DNA of 64,000 bases from assembly GCF_900088825.1 (NCBI RefSeq), contig NZ_LT592170.1:1228852-1292851 (forward strand), read 5' to 3'. This DNA is from Thiomonas delicata (GTDB lineage: Bacteria; Pseudomonadota; Gammaproteobacteria; Burkholderiales; Burkholderiaceae_C). Below, one piece after another: positions 60,171 to 64,000 of this stretch; position 1 is the first letter of the stretch, and each line of letters opens with the position of its first letter. Position numbers and translations under genes: made by a program. The notes beneath the pieces are model-generated. The model was not told the DNA's origin. It saw only the letters and a program-made list of their open reading frames with translations, and did not search any database.

Positions 60171-60383
60171 GTCGGGCTCCTGGGTTCGTGCCGTGTGCGG
60201 TTCGGCGTTGCGTTGCGGTCTTGAACACGCGGATTGCGGCGGTTCAGCCCGTTTGGGCGGGTTCACCCCTACATGGACCTGGCGCGCCTCGAGATGTTCC
60301 GCCGCGTGCGGTCGCGGCCCGCCGGGCCTAGGCATCCGCGCGGGCTGGCGCGGCAGCACGACTTCCTCGGCATGGCCGAAGAC

Positions 60384-60860
60384 TCATTCCGTGATCTGCC
60401 GCGTGGCCACCTGAACCAGCCAGCGCCGGATCACGGCTTCATCCTGTGCGCTGAGCCCGGAGCGTAGCGCGGCGTCGACCGCGTTGACCCGCGCGCGGCA
60501 TCGGGCCAGAAGTTGCGCGCCCGCGGGCGTCACGTCGAGGTGCTGAATGCGCCCATGCACGGCATGCGCGCGTCTCGCCACGGCTGCGCTGCGCTCCAGA
60601 TTGGCCACGATCACGCTCACGGTCTGCGGCGTCAGCAACGACAGTCTCGCCAGGTCGGCCCCGGATGCGCCAGGGTAGGCCGCCAACATCGTCAGCACCG
60701 AGAACTGCGGCAACGTCAGACCGGTCCCGGCCAGCGCATGCTCCATGTTCTGGCGATGCGCGACCTGGGCCTGCCGCAGCAGGTAACCGAGATAGCCCCG
60801 TTCGCCGCGCTTGGCTTCCCCGACAGCCGGAACTTGGGCGGAATGGCCGCGCTTGCTCAT
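60384..60860 (-). CDS. MarR-family transcriptional regulator
   Basis: A 158-residue MarR regulator: YLLRQAQVAHRQNMEHALAG, FSVLTMLAAYPGASGADLAR and SLLTPQTVSVIVANLERSAA (winged helix), VHGRIQHLDVTPAGAQLLAR (wing). It is divergent from the AhpD-like gene and upstream of the multicopper oxidase on the same strand, with 213 bases between. A palindrome in the divergent region is its probable operator. Confidence 0.87.
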   Translation of the reverse strand: MSKRGHSAQVPAVGEAKRGERGYLGYLLRQAQVAHRQNMEHALAGTGLTLPQFSVLTMLAAYPGASGADLARLSLLTPQTVSVIVANLERSAAVARRAHAVHGRIQHLDVTPAGAQLLARCRARVNAVDAALRSGLSAQDEAVIRRWLVQVATRQITE

Positions 60861-60865
60861 ATTGA

Positions 60866-60875
60866 TCGAATTCGA
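60866..60875. promoter_or_regulatory. MarR-type palindrome
   Basis: TCGAATTCGA is a perfect 10-bp palindrome six bases upstream of the marR start codon, in an AT-rich stretch (ATTGATCGAATTCGAATATA) between the divergent marR-type and ahpD-like genes. A second TTCGA follows at 60884. Confidence 0.5.
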
Positions 60876-60925
60876 ATATAGTGTTCGAGTGCTGATATTA
60901 ATGGATTTTCCCCGGAGCCACGACC

Positions 60926-61423
60926 ATGACCATTCCAGAGCATGCCCCGCGCATCGCCTGGTCCGACTTTGAGCGCATGGCACCCGAAGTGCCGGCGGCG
61001 CTCCGCGCTCTTGGGAAGGCCGTGGACGACAGCGGGCTGGACAAGGCGCTGACGGAGCTTCTCAAGCTGCGCGTCTCGCAGCTCAACGGCTGCGCGTACT
61101 GCATCCAGTTCCATCTCAATATCGCACGCCGGCTGGGCATCGCCGCGCCGAAGCTGGACCTGGTTGCGGCGTGGCGTGACGCCGGTGTGTTCTCGGCGCG
61201 CGAACGCGCCGCCTTGGCCTGGGCCGAAGCGCTCACCGGGATGGCGCGTGCGCATGTCTGCGACGCGGTCTATGCCGAGGTGCAGCATCAGTTCAACGCG
61301 GGAGAGATCGCCGCTCTCACCACGGCGGTCGCCACCATCAATGCCTGGAACCGCATCGCCGGCGCATTGCAGTTCGCTGCGCCCATTCCCCAGGCGTGTT
61401 CCAGCCCAGGCCCCAAGGCATGA
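60926..61423 (+). CDS. AhpD-like carboxymuconolactone decarboxylase family protein
   Basis: A 165-residue alkylhydroperoxidase-fold protein. The redox CX2C is in LNGCAYCIQFHLNIAR with the typical downstream His. It probably reduces peroxides or hydroperoxides, using thiols. GGAG lies before the ATG. The GNAT gene starts within its stop codon. Confidence 0.87.
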   Translation: MTIPEHAPRIAWSDFERMAPEVPAALRALGKAVDDSGLDKALTELLKLRVSQLNGCAYCIQFHLNIARRLGIAAPKLDLVAAWRDAGVFSARERAALAWAEALTGMARAHVCDAVYAEVQHQFNAGEIAALTTAVATINAWNRIAGALQFAAPIPQACSSPGPKA

Positions 61424-61863
61424 ACGTGCCCGCGGCTCGCTTCCAGCGCATCGACGACGAAGCCCAGGCGCGGCGCTGCTACCCGCTGATGGCGCAATTG
61501 CGCCCGCAGCTCGGATCGGAAGACGCGTTCGCGGCGCGCTGGCGCCGGCTCGCGGAAGGCGGCTATCGGCTCGTCGCGCTTGTCCAGGGCGAATGCGTGC
61601 TGGCGCTCGCGGGTTATCGGGTGCAGGAGAACCTGGTGCATGGCCGCTTCCTTTACGTCGACGATCTCGTCACCGACGCTGACGCGCGCCGGGCGGGCCA
61701 CGGCGCGTGGCTGTTGAACCGGCTCAAGGACGAGGCGCGGCTGCTGGGCTGCGAGAAGCTAGTGCTCGACACGCCGCTGTCGAATGCCCTGGGGCACCGG
61801 TTCTACTTCCGCCACGGCTTGCTGGCCACGGCGCTGCGTTTCAGCGGGCCCACTGAACTTTAG
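61420..61863 (+). CDS. GNAT-family N-acetyltransferase
   Basis: A 147-residue GNAT protein. The acetyl-CoA loop region is LYVDDLVTDADARRAGHGAW (R/Q-x2-G-x-G/A type) and the C-terminal helix region GCEKLVLDTPLSNALGHRFY is typical. Its ATG overlaps the stop of the AhpD-like gene (ATGA). Substrate unknown. Confidence 0.83.
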   Translation: MNVPAARFQRIDDEAQARRCYPLMAQLRPQLGSEDAFAARWRRLAEGGYRLVALVQGECVLALAGYRVQENLVHGRFLYVDDLVTDADARRAGHGAWLLNRLKDEARLLGCEKLVLDTPLSNALGHRFYFRHGLLATALRFSGPTEL

Positions 61864-61915
61864 GGTTGCGCTGGGCTATGCGCCTGCGAAGCTGCGGAGG
61901 TAAAAAGATCCGTCA

Positions 61916-62782
61916 TCATGCCGGAAGGCGCTCCTTGAGATGGGCCAAGAGGATGTCGCCGAGTTGCTTAACTGATGGGGAGGGATTGGATTGAGCCCAG
62001 TGCAGATTCAGGCCAAGTTGAGGCAAATCGGGAAGCCCCTCCAATACGGAGAGTTGCGCAGGAAGCCCCGCAGTAGTGCGGACAGTCACGCCGAGCCCTG
62101 CGCTCACGGCAGCCCAGATTCCACTGAGGCTCGGGCTGGTGAAGGCAATGCGCCAGGGAATCCCGGCTCGGTCGAGGGTGCCTGTCGCCGCGCTACGTAT
62201 GAGGCAGGGCGGTTCGAATGCCACCAGGGGCAAGGGTTCGCGGCGCAGCGCGTGCGTCCAATCGGGGCGCCCGATCCATCGCATGGGCAACTGAGCGACG
62301 AACTGGGCATGTGGCATGTCGCCACCGGCGCCCCAGGCGAGCGCGAGATCGAGGCGCCCACTCATAACATGATCGATCAACTCCGCATTGCGTGCGACCC
62401 GTGCTTCGATGTGCACGCGCGGATGGGCACGGACAAAACTGCCCAGAACTTCAGTCAACAGACGTTCGCCGAAGTCTTCCTGAAGCCCGAGCCGTACGTG
62501 GCCCTGGAGAGTGGCGCCACGTACGGCGGTAGAGGCTTCGTCGTTCAGTTCAAGCAGCCGCTTGGCATAACCGAAGAGCGTCTCGCCGGCTGGCGTCAGC
62601 ACCATGCCACGCCCTGATTTCCGCAGGGCGGGCACATCCATCTGGTCTTCGAGCTTCTTGATCTGGGCGCTCACGGCAGAAGTGGAGCGCCCGAGGCGGT
62701 CTGCGGCCTTGGCAAAACTACCCAGCTCGATCCCGAGAACGAAGCTACGCAGGACTTCCAGATCGAACGTCGGGCGCCTCAT
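61916..62782 (-). CDS. LysR-family transcriptional regulator
   Basis: A 288-residue LysR regulator. The N-terminal helix-turn-helix is LGSFAKAADRLGRSTSAVSA followed by QIKKLEDQM. The rest is a periplasmic-binding-like effector domain (GHVRLGLQEDFGERLLTEVL). The start at 62782 is the common MRRPTFDLEVLRSF. It is divergent from the CMD-tautomerase genes, which it likely controls. Confidence 0.88.
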   Translation of the reverse strand: MRRPTFDLEVLRSFVLGIELGSFAKAADRLGRSTSAVSAQIKKLEDQMDVPALRKSGRGMVLTPAGETLFGYAKRLLELNDEASTAVRGATLQGHVRLGLQEDFGERLLTEVLGSFVRAHPRVHIEARVARNAELIDHVMSGRLDLALAWGAGGDMPHAQFVAQLPMRWIGRPDWTHALRREPLPLVAFEPPCLIRSAATGTLDRAGIPWRIAFTSPSLSGIWAAVSAGLGVTVRTTAGLPAQLSVLEGLPDLPQLGLNLHWAQSNPSPSVKQLGDILLAHLKERLPA

Positions 62783-62898
62783 GCAAATCATCCATTTTTT
62801 CGGGATTGTTGGTCAAATATTTTCTGATTTTCAGGATGATGTTGTCTTGCTATCGTGGCGGCGTCAAGTCGTTTCGACATTCAACGAGGGCAAGCACC
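62783..62898. promoter_or_regulatory. Divergent promoter region lysR/CMD
   Basis: A 116-base AT-rich gap (ATTTTTTCGGGATTGTTGGT, TTGCTATCG) between divergent genes. LysR-type control would act here, but no exact inverted repeat was singled out. Confidence 0.4.
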
Positions 62899-63246
62899 AT
62901 GTCATCAGCAGAGAGTCACGCACAACGCGTACTAGGCCAGGACGCCCACAAGTTGGCGCAATTGACCGACGAGGTTTTGTTCGGCGATGTCTGGGAGCGA
63001 GCCGAGCTCTCAAAGCGCCATCGCAGCATGGTGACGGTTGCCGCGCTGGTGGCCATGTACCGGCTTGAGCAGTTGCCCTTTCATCTCGCTCGCGCGCTTG
63101 AGCATGGCGTCACGAAAGAGGAATTGGTCGAGATCATCACGCATCTGGCGTTCTATTCAGGCTGGCCAACAGCGGCTTCGGCCATGCAGCTATTGAACGC
63201 GACGATAAGTCCGGATGGCCGGGTGGACCAGGATTCACGCGCTTGA
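62899..63246 (+). CDS. Carboxymuconolactone decarboxylase-like protein
   Basis: A 115-residue CMD-family protein: LTDEVLFGDVWERAELSKRH, RSMVTVAALVAMYRLEQLPF and EELVEIITHLAFYSGWPTAA. There is no CX2C, so it is the gamma-CMD type and not an AhpD peroxidase. Its ATG at 62899 is in good context; longer readings include the promoter. The tautomerase gene follows. Confidence 0.85.
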   Translation: MSSAESHAQRVLGQDAHKLAQLTDEVLFGDVWERAELSKRHRSMVTVAALVAMYRLEQLPFHLARALEHGVTKEELVEIITHLAFYSGWPTAASAMQLLNATISPDGRVDQDSRA

Positions 63247-63260
63247 AGGAGCCGTTGCAC

Positions 63261-63650
63261 ATGCCCTACGCCCGCATATCGTTGTTGAAAGGAAAGCCTC
63301 CCGCGTATTTGCGCGCGATTTCAGACGGCCTGCAGCGCGCGCTCGTGGCGACGTTCGATGTTCCGGAAGCGGATTGCTTCCAGATTTTTGATCAGCTGGA
63401 GCCGGAGGAATTCGTGTTTGACCGCAGCTATCTGTGCGGCCCGCGCAGCGATGCCTATGTGCTGATTGCTTTGACGGCGGGCAAGCCGCGCAGCCAGCAA
63501 ACCAAGAAGGATTTTTATCGGCGCCTTGTCGAATTGCTGGAGAAAGCGCCCGGGCTTCGCCGCGAGGATGTGATGGTGGTCATTCACATGACAGAGCCAG
63601 AGGATTGGTCGTTCGGCAACGGTCTTGCGACGTTGGTGCAGGATGCTTGA
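63261..63650 (+). CDS. Tautomerase-family protein
   Basis: A 129-residue tautomerase-fold protein. After Met removal it would begin with the catalytic Pro1 (MPYARISLLKGKPPAYLRAI). The core continues DGLQRALVATFDVPEADCFQ and ends DVMVVIHMTEPEDWSFGNG. The ATG at 63261 gives Pro1 and has GAAGGAG about nine bases upstream. An upstream start (MKEPLH) would bury Pro1 and is rejected. Confidence 0.85.
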   Translation: MPYARISLLKGKPPAYLRAISDGLQRALVATFDVPEADCFQIFDQLEPEEFVFDRSYLCGPRSDAYVLIALTAGKPRSQQTKKDFYRRLVELLEKAPGLRREDVMVVIHMTEPEDWSFGNGLATLVQDA

Positions 63651-63670
63651 TGGATGGAATGGAGGACAGG

Positions 63671-64000
63671 ATGTCGGCCATGCAATACAGCTTCACGCTC
63701 CCGTCAGACTATGGCATGTCGATCATCCGGCGCCGGATCGAGGCCAAAGGGCACATCACAGACGGATTTCCGCAGTTGGTGTTCGAGGCCTTTCTGCATG
63801 CTGGCCGTGATGCTCGGCGCAGCCACGCGACGGAGAATCTTTACGCGCCGTTCTACCAGTGGGATCGCCCGGAAGGCATGAACCGCTTTCTCGGCAGTCA
63901 GGGGTTTACGCAGTGACGCAGACCTTTGGCTGGCCTTTCGTCAAGATCTGGTCGGTCTGGCATGCGCGCGTGCAGCCAAACATTGCTGCCGCGAGGCGTG
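63671..64000 (+). pseudogene. DUF4865-family protein, frameshifted and cut by the window end
   Basis: Begins MSAMQYSFTLPSDYGMSIIR (GGAGG five bases before the ATG at 63671) and runs to FYQWDRPEGMNRFLGSQGF, the usual DUF4865 pattern, then stops at 63916. The family sequence goes on in a neighbouring frame from about 63913 as TQTFGWPFVKIWSVWHARVQ to the end of the window. A one-base shift is the simplest reading. The gene commonly follows tautomerase genes. Confidence 0.7.

Noticed and set aside
1-64000. CRISPR arrays, rRNA genes or complete tRNA genes
   Set aside because: No regularly spaced repeats, no rRNA sequence and no full cloverleaf were seen; only a tRNA 3'-end fragment at 35626.

Overview
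The window is high-GC proteobacterial DNA, most likely from a betaproteobacterium (order Burkholderiales). A Thiomonas-like arsenite- and sulfur-metabolising organism would fit, because an arsenite oxidase locus with its sensor system, anaerobic ubiquinone and nucleotide genes and a reduced-sulfur gene block lie side by side. The taxon is inferred from gene content only.

Positions 1-1290 hold the tail of an M55 D-aminopeptidase gene and a PLP-dependent hydroxy-amino-acid dehydratase. From 1.65 to 23.9 kb lies a conjugative module: TOPRIM/LPD7 primase-like protein, ArdC-like protein, VirD4 coupling protein, HipBA, TraF peptidase and a Trb-type type IV secretion operon (TrbC, D, E, J, L, F, G, I). 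No relaxase, VirB11/TrbB or integrase is visible, so the module looks incomplete within this window. A short conserved sequence followed by hairpins recurs at five gene boundaries in it, and toxin-antitoxin modules interrupt the trb operon.

From 24 to 29.6 kb there is a TrmB-type regulator, RidA and an MFS gene cut by an IS21-family element. The original MFS reading frame can be rebuilt exactly from a 5-bp target duplication. From 29.6 to 38.3 kb lies a mosaic accessory zone: an AraC regulator with a haem-oxygenase-like diiron enzyme and MFS transporter, a decayed HigBA pair, a hypothetical protein, a second BrnTA pair, a tRNA-Ser 3'-end fragment beside an integrase remnant, a nucleotidyltransferase and two truncated genes.

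From 38.3 to 45.5 kb is the arsenite oxidase locus: aioB-aioA on the minus strand, divergent from aioX-aioS-aioR. A sigma-54 promoter, an upstream inverted repeat and a terminator are all visible. Arsenite sensed by AioX should signal through AioS to AioR, which activates aioBA. From 45.6 to 52.9 kb follows a block for life without oxygen: class III ribonucleotide reductase (NrdD with its glycyl-radical domain on a separate small gene, plus NrdG) behind two NrdR boxes, O2-independent ubiquinone synthesis proteins UbiU, UbiV and UbiT, and a TPP-dependent 2-oxo acid decarboxylase.

From 52.9 to 58.4 kb is a sulfur block (ArsR-rhodanese regulator, DsrE protein, persulfide-dioxygenase-like hydrolase, MFS, YeeE/YedE transporter, periplasmic protein, Tat-exported thioredoxin). 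From 58.5 to 61.9 kb are a Met-rich multicopper oxidase, MarR regulator, AhpD-like protein and GNAT acetyltransferase. The end holds a LysR regulator divergent from a carboxymuconolactone-decarboxylase-like protein, a tautomerase and a frameshifted DUF4865 gene.
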